Shown here: positions 32,498-42,313 of the stretch, piece by piece
How the letters are laid out: every line of letters starts with the position of its first letter
Position numbering within the stretch: position 1 is the first letter of the stretch
Source of the DNA: GCA-016699445 sp964555055
Lineage (GTDB): Bacteria > UBA10199 > JACPAL01 > GCA-016699445
Assembly: GCA_964555055.1 (NCBI GenBank)
Contig: CAZKQW010000007.1
Span: 1 to 64,000, forward strand
DNA length: 64,000 nucleotides
Reading direction: 5' to 3'
Notes under the pieces: generated by a model
What the model was told of the DNA's origin: nothing
What the model saw: the letters and a program-made list of their open reading frames with translations, nothing else
The model's database searches: none
Program-made: the position numbers and the translations under genes

Positions 32498-33813
32498 AAG
32501 CCACTTCGCTCATCTCGTGCGTTTTGATTTTGTCTCTGGGACATCCGGTAGTCGCTCAGGTAAAAGAGTCCGGTAAAAGCAAGCTTACGCTACGCAGGGC
32601 CTTTGAAAAAGCTCTTAAGAAAAGCGAAGCGGTTGCGATCAAGGGCGAAGACATCCGTATCGCCGAAGGCCATTATTTGCAGGCTTGGGGAGAAGTCCTC
32701 CCGCATATTGGAGTAAGGGGGACGGAATTCATACAGGACACCAGCAATAGTGGAAGCGGAAGTTCCATCTCGGACACGTTCACACGGCGGAGTAAACCCG
32801 AAGTCGCCATCACTCTCGATCAGCCGATCTTTCAAGGCTTGAGAGAATACTATGCCCTGAGCACGTCGGGAGCGGAAAAGAAAAAAAACATCCTCCTTAA
32901 GCGCCGTGCCCAAGAACTCCTCTTTTCGGACGTGACGAAAGCCTATTATGCGGTCATCGAGTTGGAAAAGGAACACGAGATCCTACGGTCTCTCCTCGAT
33001 GCGACTCAAAAAAGGGTAAAGGAGATTTCGGAGCGTATTCGACTCGGGAAATCCCGTGAGAGCGAAGTCTTCGTCGCCGATTCCCAACAGGCGAGCCTCC
33101 TCGCGGACATCCAGCAATCGGAATCCCAATTGACAGTGGCTCGGGAACTCTTGGCGTTTTTCATCGGCGAACCCGTGGGCGATGACGAGGAACTGGTGGA
33201 TGAATTCACGGTGCCCGAACGCCTTCCCGACGTTCAGAATTCGTTAGAACGCGCTCAAAATCGGTCGGATCTTCAGGCTCAAAACGAGGCCGTCCGTCTG
33301 GCGAAGGGCCGCTTGGGTTATGAGCGTGGAGGTCATCTGCCGGACGTGAGGTTCGGGGCGAATTACTACCCCTACCGTGTCGGGTTCCAGGAAGACATCA
33401 AGTGGGACATGCTCTTCACGGCGCGTCTTCCCATTTTTTCGGGTGGGGCGACGGCGGGTCGGGTGAAGGAAGCGAAGGCGCTTCTCAAGCAATCCGAACT
33501 TTCTAATTCCCAACAAAGGCGGACGGCCGAAAAAGAGATCCGGCAGGCTTTCGCGACTTTGGAGTCGTCACAAAAAAGGGAAATTCTCCTGAATCAGGCG
33601 GCGTCCAAATCCGGAAACAATTATCGTGCCCAAGTGGACGAATACCGTCTGGGCCTCGTCAATAATTTGGAAGTCCTCCAGTCCCTGAAGGACTGGCAGC
33701 AGTTGAGACTGCAGGCGAATTTAGCGCATTACCAAACCAAGCTTAATTTTTTGAACCTCAAGGTCACCGAAGGGCATCTGCCCGTCGTGGAGGACTTGTT
33801 GGTCAAACCTTAA
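32494..33813 (+). CDS. TolC-family outer membrane efflux channel
   Basis: A 439-residue outer membrane factor with a signal peptide (LISCVLILSLGHPVVAQ). The two repeats of long coiled-coil helices and beta strands typical of TolC are present (LEKEHEILRSLLDATQKRVKEI and the later NEAVRLAKGRLGYERGGH region). Trimers would form an exit duct across the outer membrane. It lies between tetR (overlap) and the RND gene (15 bases). Confidence 0.92.
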   Translation: MKATSLISCVLILSLGHPVVAQVKESGKSKLTLRRAFEKALKKSEAVAIKGEDIRIAEGHYLQAWGEVLPHIGVRGTEFIQDTSNSGSGSSISDTFTRRSKPEVAITLDQPIFQGLREYYALSTSGAEKKKNILLKRRAQELLFSDVTKAYYAVIELEKEHEILRSLLDATQKRVKEISERIRLGKSRESEVFVADSQQASLLADIQQSESQLTVARELLAFFIGEPVGDDEELVDEFTVPERLPDVQNSLERAQNRSDLQAQNEAVRLAKGRLGYERGGHLPDVRFGANYYPYRVGFQEDIKWDMLFTARLPIFSGGATAGRVKEAKALLKQSELSNSQQRRTAEKEIRQAFATLESSQKREILLNQAASKSGNNYRAQVDEYRLGLVNNLEVLQSLKDWQQLRLQANLAHYQTKLNFLNLKVTEGHLPVVEDLLVKP

Positions 33814-33828
33814 GCCAATGAGGCTTCT

Positions 33829-36800
33829 ATGACACTCTCCGATCTTTCCATTAAAAACCCGGTTTTCGCTTGGATGCTGATGATTGGTTTGATCGTCTTC
33901 GGCTGGATCGGGTTCAATCGCATGGGCATGAGCCTCATGCCGGACGTGGATTTTCCGGTTTTGACCATCACGACCACGTGGGAAGGCGCGGCTCCCGAGG
34001 TCATGGAGACCGAAGTGACCGATCCTATGGAGGACGCCATCATGACCGTGGAAGGGGTTAAGGAAGTCTCCTCGACCTCACGCCAGGGCGTTTCCATCAT
34101 AAAGGTGGAGCTCGAGTTAGATCGTAATATCGACACGGCTTTGCAGGAAGTGCAGACGAAGCTGGCCCAGGCCCAAAATAATTTACCGCGAGATCTGGAT
34201 CCTCCAGTGATCATCAAGGCCAACTCCGAGGATCATCCCATCCTTTGGCTGTCTCTCTATGGTGATAAAGGGACCCGTGATATCATGGCTTATACCCATG
34301 ATTTCCTCAAAAATCAGTTCACCACCATATCGGGCGTAGGCGAGGTGATCCTGGGAGGGTATATCGATCCCAACCTGCGCATTTGGCTCAAGGCAGACGA
34401 GATGGAAAAGAGGGAATTGACGGTATCGGACGTGAGCCAAGCGATCGCATTGCAGCACGCCGAAGTGCCGGCGGGTTACATCGATACTGGCAACCAGGAG
34501 CTTAACGTGCGCGTGATGGGCGAGGCGAACACCGTAGAGGAGTTCAAGAAAATCTCCATTCCCGGGCGCAGCGGGTCCCCTATTTGGCAAGAAATCCGCA
34601 TAGGCGATGTGGCGGATGTGGAGGACGGACTGGATGAGATCCGGCGGGTTTCGCGGTTTACAGGCATTCCCGCCGTCGGCTTGGGCATTAAAAAGCAAAA
34701 AGGCGTGAACGCCGTCGCCGTCGCCAAGTCCGTTAAGAAGAAGGTGGAACAACTTCAATCGAAACTGCCTCAAGGATTGCATCTGGATGTGGTCTTTGAC
34801 GGCACTACTTACATCGAGGAATCCACCCATGAGCTTAACTTTACATTAGTCCTATCGGCTCTCTTGACCTCCCTGGTGTGTTGGCTTTTTTTGGGCTCGT
34901 GGAGCTCGACTCTCAACGTGCTTTTAGCCATTCCCACGTCCATCATAGGGGCATTCACTATCCTTTATTTCATGGGATTCACCCTTAACACCTTCACTCT
35001 TTTAGGCCTGTCACTCGCCATCGGCATCGTGGTGGACGATGCCATTATGGTACTCGAAAACATCGTGCGTTATCACGAAAAGGGCATGAACCGTGTGAAA
35101 GCGGCGTTGGTGGGTGCCCGTGAAATTTCTTTCGCGGCCATGGCGGCCAGCGTGGCGATTCTGGCGATTTTCATCCCGGTCGTCTTCATGCAGGGAATCA
35201 TCGGTAAATTTTTCTTCCAATTCGGCGTGACGATGTCGGTGGCCGTCATGTTGTCGTTGTTGGAGGCGCTTACGTTGGCTCCGATGCGTTGCTCGCAATA
35301 CCTGCAGGTGGCTCATTCCAACCCTATCACCAAAAAAGTGGATGAAACCTTGGCGAAGTGGGTTTCGCTATACCGCTCCAGTCTCTCCTGGTCTTTGAGG
35401 AATCGTTGGAAGGTCGTCGCCGGAGCTTTGGGGTTCTTCGTGTTGTCGCTTTCGCTGGTGGCCTTTTTAAAGAAGGAATTCGTTCCGCCTCAGGATCAGG
35501 GTAACTTCCTAGTGCGTTTGCAAACCCCCATCGGCTCTTCGATCCAGCATACCGATGAGGTCGTGAAAAGAGCCGAGGCCTTCATGAAAACGCGTCCGGA
35601 TATCGCCCATTATTACGTGGCTATCGGAGGGTTCGGAGGCGGTGAAATCAACACGGCGATGATGTTCGTGACGTTGCACCCTTTCAAGAAGCGTCCCGTC
35701 GTGGCTCCCTCCAAGCGCACGCTGACGCAGCAGGAAATCATGAACATCCTTCGAGACGAATTCAATAAAATACCCGGCGTGACGCGCGCGGCTCTCCAGG
35801 ATTTGTCCCTTTCCGGTTTCGCCGCGGACCGCGGGTACCCGATCGAGTTCACGATCCGCGGTCCTGATTGGGATACGTTGGCCGATTTAAGCCACACCTA
35901 CATGGAGAAGCTGAAAGAATCTGGCTTGATGGTGGATATCGACACGGATTATCAGTTGGGGATGCCGGAAGTGAGGGTCGTTCCGGATCGGGAGAAAGCG
36001 ACCGCACGCGGCGTGAATGTTTCGGAAATCGGTCAAACGATCAACGCGATGATCGGAGGGGTCCGTGTCGGTAAGTACACCCAAGGGGGAAAGCGCTACG
36101 ACATCCGGGCGCGTTTGGTGGACGCGGATCGTACCAGTCCGGAGGACATCAATAAAATCTGGGTGCGCAACAACCGAGGCGAGTTGATTCGTTTGTCCGA
36201 TGTGGTGACGCTCAACCAGAAGCCATCTTTATTTTCGATTTCCCGCAAGAACCGTGAGCGTGCAATCAGTATTTTCGCCAACGTGGCTCCGGGAAAATCC
36301 CAGTCGGACGCGATTGCCCGCGTGAATAAGATCGGAAAGGAAATGATGCCAGATGGATACCGCGTCTACCTCTCGGGCAGCGCCGAAACTTTCAAGGAAT
36401 CCTTTCGGAGTTTGATCCTGACTTTGGTGTTGGGGCTTTTAGTCGCCTATATGGTTTTAGGATCTCAGTTTAATAGCTTTATCCACCCTCTTACGGTGCT
36501 CATGGCCTTGCCTTTCAGCGTCACGGGGGCGTTCATCGGGCTCTTGATCGGGGGCCAGTCGCTCAATATGTACAGCATGATCGGGATAGTGCTCTTGATG
36601 GGGATCGTGAAGAAGAATTCGATTCTTCTGGTAGATTTCACCAATGAAAAGCGTCGCGAAGGTTTAGGTTTGACGGAATCCCTCTTGGAAGCCTGTCCTT
36701 TGAGATTGCGTCCCATCCTCATGACGTCTTTCGCGACCATCGCGGGAGCCTTACCCGCGGCCATGGGATTTGGGCCGGGAGCGGAGACGCGCATCCCGAT

Positions 36801-36948
36801 GGCCTTGACGGTGATCGGCGGCGTGTCGGTCTCGACTTTCCTGACTCTTTTTGTCGTCCCTTGCGTCTATAGTCTCTTAGGGCGCTTCGAAAGCCATAAG
36901 CATGCGGAAGAATTGAAGGAAGTCATGGCGGAATTCTCCAAATCGTAA
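33829..36948 (+). CDS. RND multidrug/solute efflux permease (AcrB/HAE1 type)
   Basis: A 1039-residue inner membrane proton antiporter. Two repeats each have a large periplasmic domain and six membrane segments. The conserved acidic pair VVDDAI is near residue 405 and the Lys in GIVKKNSILLVDF near 930, which form the proton relay. No periplasmic adaptor (membrane fusion protein) gene lies between tolC and this gene or near it, although such a pump normally needs one. It could borrow an adaptor from elsewhere. Confidence 0.93.
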   Translation: MTLSDLSIKNPVFAWMLMIGLIVFGWIGFNRMGMSLMPDVDFPVLTITTTWEGAAPEVMETEVTDPMEDAIMTVEGVKEVSSTSRQGVSIIKVELELDRNIDTALQEVQTKLAQAQNNLPRDLDPPVIIKANSEDHPILWLSLYGDKGTRDIMAYTHDFLKNQFTTISGVGEVILGGYIDPNLRIWLKADEMEKRELTVSDVSQAIALQHAEVPAGYIDTGNQELNVRVMGEANTVEEFKKISIPGRSGSPIWQEIRIGDVADVEDGLDEIRRVSRFTGIPAVGLGIKKQKGVNAVAVAKSVKKKVEQLQSKLPQGLHLDVVFDGTTYIEESTHELNFTLVLSALLTSLVCWLFLGSWSSTLNVLLAIPTSIIGAFTILYFMGFTLNTFTLLGLSLAIGIVVDDAIMVLENIVRYHEKGMNRVKAALVGAREISFAAMAASVAILAIFIPVVFMQGIIGKFFFQFGVTMSVAVMLSLLEALTLAPMRCSQYLQVAHSNPITKKVDETLAKWVSLYRSSLSWSLRNRWKVVAGALGFFVLSLSLVAFLKKEFVPPQDQGNFLVRLQTPIGSSIQHTDEVVKRAEAFMKTRPDIAHYYVAIGGFGGGEINTAMMFVTLHPFKKRPVVAPSKRTLTQQEIMNILRDEFNKIPGVTRAALQDLSLSGFAADRGYPIEFTIRGPDWDTLADLSHTYMEKLKESGLMVDIDTDYQLGMPEVRVVPDREKATARGVNVSEIGQTINAMIGGVRVGKYTQGGKRYDIRARLVDADRTSPEDINKIWVRNNRGELIRLSDVVTLNQKPSLFSISRKNRERAISIFANVAPGKSQSDAIARVNKIGKEMMPDGYRVYLSGSAETFKESFRSLILTLVLGLLVAYMVLGSQFNSFIHPLTVLMALPFSVTGAFIGLLIGGQSLNMYSMIGIVLLMGIVKKNSILLVDFTNEKRREGLGLTESLLEACPLRLRPILMTSFATIAGALPAAMGFGPGAETRIPMALTVIGGVSVSTFLTLFVVPCVYSLLGRFESHKHAEELKEVMAEFSKS

Positions 36949-37038
36949 AAAAAATAAAAAACATTCAAGTTATTTTCACACACGCCGTTACCGGGAGTTA
37001 ACGAAAACTCTAATCTTTGCCCGGGGGAGGGGCGTGAC

Positions 37039-39303
37039 ATGAAGAAGAAAAAGAAGAAAAATCATCCGTCCTATTTAGGTTTCGGAGTAGCGAGTGTCTT
37101 GTTTCTATCGGGACTCACGGGTTGCGGTAGCAGCACAGGGTCCTCAGGTGCTGGAGGGGGTGATACGACCGTCCCCGGTTTGGCCGTAGCCGATCAAATG
37201 TCGCTTGTTACGGCTAGCGATGATGGTGCGTCCGCTAGCGTGAGTGCCTTAAGTCATGTTTTTCGGTCTCGATGGATAGTCCCCACGACGGGAGATTATA
37301 TCGCAGATCCAGTGACCACGTATGTTTATGACGAATCGATGAGTGCTTTGGATATGGTCAATGAGATTCTGTGTTACTTCAGCCAGACTCGGTACGAGGA
37401 AATGGTCAATGAGGGGAACTATTTGGCCATGGTGGATAGCTCTCTCTGCAAGGCAGGACAAGATCAATCCGCAGCTGCAGGCAGTCAGTCAGATGCGGCT
37501 GAAAATCAAAGGAGTTTTGAGGAATGGATTGTCAATTCCTCCAGAGCCAGCTCCACCAGCGAGCAAATCGTACGTGCCTGGGTGCCACAAGATGCCAGCT
37601 CGGGCGATCCCGCTGATGAAATTCGTGTCCAAATGACGATTACCGAAGGGGCGAGTTCTGTTTATCCTTTCGGAATTTTTTATATGGCTTTTCAAATGCT
37701 GACGGATGGTGAAGAAATAGGAAACGGGGCTCTCCAGGCTTCCGTCAACGACGAAGGGAATACCGTCCTTCAAATGGTCATTGGCACGGAAGACGGTTCC
37801 ATGGATCAACAAATCCATGCGATTATCACTCCCGATGGAACAACAGGACAAGCTTACGTTTATAGTCAGCATAGTGGAGGCGAAGTCTCATCGGGTGGGG
37901 GTGGTGCGGGATTGGTCATAAAACACGATGTCGATCCGAGCGCCGTGACGCAAATCGCTTTTAATGAAGAACATTATGCCTCAAGTGATGCTTCGGGAGA
38001 ACGTTGCCTCGATCGTCAAAACTTCGATGAAGTAGTATGGAGTTACAATCTTTATGGAGAAGACGGAAGTCGTACGGAGTTAAATTCCGGCATGCCAGCT
38101 CGGTTTGGAGATTATCATATCTGGGCGGGCTCTTACGGGGTGTATGCAGATTCGGCTGCTGGCTTAGAAAATGGCGACACAGTCACCTCGGATGATGGAG
38201 AAACCTCCTATACCTACTTTGAAGGGGCCGGTCGGTTCTCACGATGGACTCGGCACACTTTGACGTTGAATGATTTCGAGGACGACGTTTTTGAATGGTA
38301 CGATCCAGAGACTTTTTCAAATTATCAAATTCAATGGACAGGCACGGTTTTCCAAAAAATTAGGGAAATGAGCTGCGGTGACGGTGGTTGTCAGTTTACG
38401 GATCTTGAATCACCGGAGACCTTGAGTCTGTCGGATGGAGATACTCTCTATCTCTATAAAGACGGATTGGGGAATCTCAACATCTATGTAGATGGGAGCC
38501 TTTCCAACAGCACAGAAGTCCCCTATTTCGTCCAGGAAACGATCTTACCCGGGGATGAGTTGTTGGCTTCGGGTGATTTGACTTTCAAGTGTTATAACAA
38601 CTGTATCCGAGGTGGATTGACGCAGGAACAAGTCGACGACAATGACTTTTACTTAGCGGATGCCCCCGATGTGGATAGTCCCCACTTATATGTCTTGGAC
38701 AGTGAGACCCTGGAGTTGACGCAGGATGGTCACCCTGTTTCAGTAGCCGGGCTTGATCTGTCATCATCATTTTATAGCTGGGGTCTTGTGGTCTCGAACT
38801 TGATCCCCTCGACGACCGATATTACAGACATGTCTGAGGTTTATTCCCAGGTAATCTCGTATTCGTATGAGACGGGAGATAATGATTATAGTCATACAAC
38901 AGCTTTGCTCGATAGCGAGGGTGATGCTCTGGCTTTTGACGCGCCCCTTTCTTGTCTTTATGAGAGTGAAGACGAAGGGACTTATTTGCTCAATTACCAA
39001 GGCCCTGGGCTTTTATTCGGTATTCCTTGGGAGGAGTTGGAAAACGAAGAGACGGGATATACACGATGGGTACCTTCCATTCGTCTTCCTGATGGAACGC
39101 CAGTGACGTGCGGAGAAGACACTTACTATGTGCGTGCAACGACAGTCGAGCAAAGCATGCAGTCATTGGATTCAGCCGCGTGTTCAGGCATGTTGACAAC
39201 CAGCGTTGACGCACCGACAGTGGCATATACGGCTCACGGTATGGGAGCGAGACCTTCAGTCACCGGGGCGGCTGCGGTGGTTGCGGGAGAAGTGCAGGAA
39301 TAA
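37039..39303 (+). CDS. large secreted lipoprotein, unrecognised
   Basis: A 754-residue lipoprotein. The N-terminus has six consecutive Lys, a hydrophobic stretch and lipobox LTGC, then a Ser/Gly-rich linker (SSTGSSGAGGG). The body is acidic and rich in Tyr, Asp, Ser and Gly with predicted beta strands, and contains several Cys pairs. It is probably outer-membrane anchored. No family recognised. It resembles the lipoprotein at 44775 in architecture (lipobox, glycine linker, acidic beta-rich body, paired cysteines). It is followed by a strong hairpin terminator. Confidence 0.75.
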   Translation: MKKKKKKNHPSYLGFGVASVLFLSGLTGCGSSTGSSGAGGGDTTVPGLAVADQMSLVTASDDGASASVSALSHVFRSRWIVPTTGDYIADPVTTYVYDESMSALDMVNEILCYFSQTRYEEMVNEGNYLAMVDSSLCKAGQDQSAAAGSQSDAAENQRSFEEWIVNSSRASSTSEQIVRAWVPQDASSGDPADEIRVQMTITEGASSVYPFGIFYMAFQMLTDGEEIGNGALQASVNDEGNTVLQMVIGTEDGSMDQQIHAIITPDGTTGQAYVYSQHSGGEVSSGGGGAGLVIKHDVDPSAVTQIAFNEEHYASSDASGERCLDRQNFDEVVWSYNLYGEDGSRTELNSGMPARFGDYHIWAGSYGVYADSAAGLENGDTVTSDDGETSYTYFEGAGRFSRWTRHTLTLNDFEDDVFEWYDPETFSNYQIQWTGTVFQKIREMSCGDGGCQFTDLESPETLSLSDGDTLYLYKDGLGNLNIYVDGSLSNSTEVPYFVQETILPGDELLASGDLTFKCYNNCIRGGLTQEQVDDNDFYLADAPDVDSPHLYVLDSETLELTQDGHPVSVAGLDLSSSFYSWGLVVSNLIPSTTDITDMSEVYSQVISYSYETGDNDYSHTTALLDSEGDALAFDAPLSCLYESEDEGTYLLNYQGPGLLFGIPWEELENEETGYTRWVPSIRLPDGTPVTCGEDTYYVRATTVEQSMQSLDSAACSGMLTTSVDAPTVAYTAHGMGARPSVTGAAAVVAGEVQE

Positions 39304-39314
39304 AATCAACCCAG

Positions 39315-39347
39315 AAAAGGCGCCCTGTTCAGCGGGGCGCCTTTTTT
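39315..39347 (+). terminator. rho-independent terminator
   Basis: AAAAGGCGCCC (39315-39325) pairs with GGGCGCCTTTT (39335-39345), an 11-bp stem with a nine-base loop and a T-tract following. It ends the lipoprotein transcript and lies across the stop of the leftward yceD gene, so it may be used in both directions. Confidence 0.85.
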
Positions 39348-39904
39348 GGGTTTACGGCGAAATCTTTTAAGACAGCGAGACGAGGATCCAGACCTTTTCC
39401 CCGACAGTTGCAGGCAGACAGATTTAAATTCTGTCCGCACTGCGGGCATAGTCCCTTGCAATCCTCCTTGCAAAGATCGCGTATCGGGATGTTCAAATAA
39501 AGCGACTCTTTTAGGATCGCATCCAAATCGATTTCATCGCTTTTATAATAAGAAATGCTGTCGTCATCGTCCCCTGGATCGTCGCCGGGCCCCACGTCGT
39601 CAAAGCTCATGGATTTGTGGGGAAGAAGGGTGAGTTGGATCGGCGAGACGACTCTCTTGGAAAATTTGTCCAAACAACGGTCGCATGTGGATTCCAACGA
39701 TACATTGGTTTTACCAACGATCGAAATGTTTTGGCATGTTTTGAGGATGTTGAGTTCGACATGGCCGCCAGCCTTCGCGGAGTCCGCCGGGCTATAGTCT
39801 TCCTGGTACACTTCCTGGAAGAGACGGTCGAGCCACGGCTCTTGGGAAGCTTGAAAATCAAAATCCAATCCCTCTTCGGGGATGTCAAAAATCTTCAGTT
39901 TCAT
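39329..39904 (-). CDS. YceD family (DUF177) protein
   Basis: A 191-residue DUF177 protein, a family linked to 23S rRNA accumulation and normally encoded beside rpmF. It has the diagnostic CDRCLD (near 93) and the C-terminal CKGLCPQCGQNLNLSACNC. It carries an acidic insert (GDDPGDDDD). Here it lies away from rpmF. It is convergent with the lipoprotein gene and shares the bidirectional terminator. It may be co-transcribed with the amidotransferase upstream. Confidence 0.88.
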   Translation of the reverse strand: MKLKIFDIPEEGLDFDFQASQEPWLDRLFQEVYQEDYSPADSAKAGGHVELNILKTCQNISIVGKTNVSLESTCDRCLDKFSKRVVSPIQLTLLPHKSMSFDDVGPGDDPGDDDDSISYYKSDEIDLDAILKESLYLNIPIRDLCKEDCKGLCPQCGQNLNLSACNCRGKGLDPRLAVLKDFAVNPKKAPR

Positions 39905-39910
39905 GGGATA

Positions 39911-40654
39911 CTAAGCTGCCCGTCGGGTGTTTTCACGGAGGAAGGCCGCGAAGCCGTAGAAGATCTTGTGCGCGATTTCTTTCAACTCAGGCAAATGAGT
40001 CGCCGATTCCGCCAGGATTTTTTGCGTATCGTAGCCGCTGGAGGTTGCATCCATTTGGCCGGCCGTGCTTTCGCACCAGGACTTCACCATTTCTAGGGTC
40101 ATTTCGGGATGAAACTGAATTCCGATGGCGTTTCCTTGAATACAGAAAGCTTGATTTGGATAAGTGTCGTTCCAGGCGAGCCGGTAGCCCTGCGTGGGAA
40201 TGTCGAACGTGTCGCTGTGCCAGTGAAAAACTTTGTGTTCTTTTTTGGGATCCAATTGGAAGAAAACGGGATTGCGCTTATAAAACCAATCATCCAACCG
40301 GATGGGAGCCCACCCGATCTCCTTGGTATGACCGGGATGGACTTTAGCGCCGGCGGCTTTAGCCAACATTTGTGCGCCGAGACAAATGCCTAAAATCGGT
40401 TTTTTCTGACGTAGCGCTTCGCCGATGACGAGGAGCTCTTTTTTGATCCAAGGAAATCTCGCTTCTTCGTAGGCCGACATCGGTCCGCCTAAAACGATGA
40501 GGCCGACATACTCTTCCAATTTTACGCCGGAAGGCCATACGACGTCGTCTCCCGCCATGATCGTATCATAAGTGAGGTTGATTTTTTTGATCTCCTCTTC
40601 GAAGAGTCCAAGACCTTCCAAAGGTGAATGTTGAATGACGAGCAGTTTCGGCAT
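39911..40654 (-). CDS. class I glutamine amidotransferase (GMP synthase-like)
   Basis: A 247-residue amidotransferase of the GATase1 type. The nucleophile Cys is in GICLGAQMLA, near residue 85, and the catalytic His in IQFHPEM, near 177. I chose the ATG at 40654 (MPKLLVIQHSPLEG) because it has an AAAGGAT site and lies just beyond the queD-like stop. Stand-alone GATases of this type remove or transfer ammonia in diverse pathways, so its substrate is unknown. It lies in the pterin gene group. Confidence 0.88.
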   Translation of the reverse strand: MPKLLVIQHSPLEGLGLFEEEIKKINLTYDTIMAGDDVVWPSGVKLEEYVGLIVLGGPMSAYEEARFPWIKKELLVIGEALRQKKPILGICLGAQMLAKAAGAKVHPGHTKEIGWAPIRLDDWFYKRNPVFFQLDPKKEHKVFHWHSDTFDIPTQGYRLAWNDTYPNQAFCIQGNAIGIQFHPEMTLEMVKSWCESTAGQMDATSSGYDTQKILAESATHLPELKEIAHKIFYGFAAFLRENTRRAA

Positions 40655-40656
40655 AA

Positions 40657-41061
40657 TCAATCCTTTCGATAGGCGGCGTAAGAGGATTCGGTTTCCCAAA
40701 TACGGATTTCATCCACGGGGAGTTTCTCGGCCATGCAATTGTCAAAAATGACTTTGGCGATCGCTTCGGCAGTGGGGCTCGTTTCGAAGACGAAGACGGG
40801 CTCGCCTAATTCCCGCAGCGGTTTAATCAATGGATCGTCCTTGCGGAGCAGCATCCGATGGTCGAGGTTCTTGTCGATCCAACCCTTAACTTTTTCCTCA
40901 AGTTCACCGAATTCGAAAAGGATGTGGCGTTTGTCGAGTTTGGCGCCCTTGACCAGGACTTCCACCTTAGCGTTATGCCCGTGGGGATGCATGCAAGGAC
41001 CATCGTAATCCATCAAGCGATGTCCGTAACAAAAATCGAATGCTTTAAACACGTGATACAA
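40657..41061 (-). CDS. 6-pyruvoyltetrahydropterin synthase/QueD family
   Basis: A 134-residue PTPS-fold enzyme with the zinc and catalytic motif CMHPHGHN (CXXXHGH) near residue 24 and the Glu/His pair in ESSYAAY. QueD converts dihydroneopterin triphosphate to 6-carboxytetrahydropterin; PTPS makes 6-pyruvoyltetrahydropterin. The Cys is retained, so the PTPS-III replacement of FolB is not suggested. It overlaps the SDR gene upstream by 17 bases, in a group with FolK-like and SDR genes, which supports a pterin role. Confidence 0.88.
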   Translation of the reverse strand: MYHVFKAFDFCYGHRLMDYDGPCMHPHGHNAKVEVLVKGAKLDKRHILFEFGELEEKVKGWIDKNLDHRMLLRKDDPLIKPLRELGEPVFVFETSPTAEAIAKVIFDNCMAEKLPVDEIRIWETESSYAAYRKD

Positions 41062-41818
41062 GCGAATGTCCTCCGTCTATATTTAAGTCGACTCCGGTGA
41101 CAAATGGCTGCTTTGCCAGAAAGACGATGGCTCTGGCAACATCTTCCTGGTTTCCCCAAGTTTTCAAAAGGTTCTCCCGAGCCAATCTTTTCCGTGCTGC
41201 GGCGCTGATCCGGTCAGGCGCCAGGATCAACCCAGGATGGACGCAATTGACTCGGATACTGGGGGCTAAATGAACGGCCAATTTAGCGCTGAGAGAGACG
41301 AGCGCGGATTTCGAGACTTCGTAAGGGATGAATCGACCCCCGGTCCGCGCAGGCATGCGATCGCCTACGAAAATGAAGGCAGGTGTTTCCGGGGTCCCGC
41401 TCGCGCGAGCCGGTTTTTTCATGGATTTTTTCATTAAAGGAGCCAGTTTTTGGGCGAGTAAAAACGGGGCTTTGACGTGGATTTCCAGAAAAGCGTCCCA
41501 ATCGTCCGTGGAAACCCGTTCGAACTCCACTGGATAAAAAATGGAGGCGCTGTGGACCACGACGTCCAGCCCTCCGACGTCGCGCCAAATCTTTTCGCAG
41601 AGCCGTTCGATATGGTCCGTCTTCCTCAAATCGGCACGATAAGCTTTGGCGTCTACGCCGAGTTTTCGAAGCTCACAGACGAGTTGACCCGCTTCCGTGA
41701 GAGAACGGTGATAGTGGACTAATACGTTCGCTTTTTCGCGTGCAAAAGCGCGTGCGATGGAGGCTCCGACGCGTTTTGCAGCACCAGTGACTAAAACGGT
41801 TTTCCCTTCGAGATTCAT
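41045..41818 (-). CDS. SDR oxidoreductase, pteridine-reductase-like
   Basis: A 257-residue classical SDR. N-terminal VTGAAKRVGASIARAFA and YHRS near residue 37 resemble FolM/PTR1 pteridine reductases, which use the TGXXXRXG motif. The catalytic YEVSK (residue ~170) is intact. It probably reduces dihydropterin or dihydrofolate with NADPH, which would suit a lineage using a ThyX-like thymidylate synthase. It is the upstream partner of the QueD-like gene. Confidence 0.8.
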   Translation of the reverse strand: MNLEGKTVLVTGAAKRVGASIARAFAREKANVLVHYHRSLTEAGQLVCELRKLGVDAKAYRADLRKTDHIERLCEKIWRDVGGLDVVVHSASIFYPVEFERVSTDDWDAFLEIHVKAPFLLAQKLAPLMKKSMKKPARASGTPETPAFIFVGDRMPARTGGRFIPYEVSKSALVSLSAKLAVHLAPSIRVNCVHPGLILAPDRISAAARKRLARENLLKTWGNQEDVARAIVFLAKQPFVTGVDLNIDGGHSLVSRV

Positions 41819-41863
41819 TGAGTTTCCTCTCTCTGCCGCTAGATCCGGAGTTTAGAGAAGACA

Positions 41864-42313
41864 ATGGGAAAATCCCTGGAAAATGAACGGAATAATCTCT
41901 ATGACGCCTGCATGCCTGAAGTCATACACCGTGTTTTAGTTGGAGTGGGGTCGAATGAAAATGCGGAAGAGCGGATTTCTCGAGCGCGTCTCCAGGTGGC
42001 GGGTCTTCGGAAAGAGTCGACGTTTGGCTGGACAAAGCCCGTACAGACCTTCGGTGATGCTCTCTTCTTAAATGGTGTATGGGAGATCGAAACTTCCCTA
42101 GATGAAAAAAGTTTTAAGGAATACCTAAGGAGCATCGAAGCAGAGGCCGGACGTGATCGGACGTCCCAGGTCGTGGCACTGGATTTGGATATCTTGGTGT
42201 GGGACGAACACATTCAAGCGCCCGAAGTGTTCCAAAGGGATTTTTTAAGGCGGGCGATCTTAGAAGTAGCTCCACATCTTAGGGATTCACTTGGGGGTTC
42301 CATCGTTACTTAG
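41864..42313 (+). CDS. FolK-like hydroxymethyldihydropterin pyrophosphokinase
   Basis: A 149-residue protein (133 if the ATG at 41912, MPEVIHRVLVGVGSN, is used). It has GVGSN at the start and LDLDILVW near residue 107 giving the DXD metal pair of HPPK (FolK), which pyrophosphorylates 6-hydroxymethyl-7,8-dihydropterin for folate. It is short for the family (about 158) and several usual HPPK arginines are hard to place, so activity is likely but unproven. It faces the pterin SDR genes and overlaps the 42287 SDR at its 3' end by 27 bases. Confidence 0.75.
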   Translation: MGKSLENERNNLYDACMPEVIHRVLVGVGSNENAEERISRARLQVAGLRKESTFGWTKPVQTFGDALFLNGVWEIETSLDEKSFKEYLRSIEAEAGRDRTSQVVALDLDILVWDEHIQAPEVFQRDFLRRAILEVAPHLRDSLGGSIVT

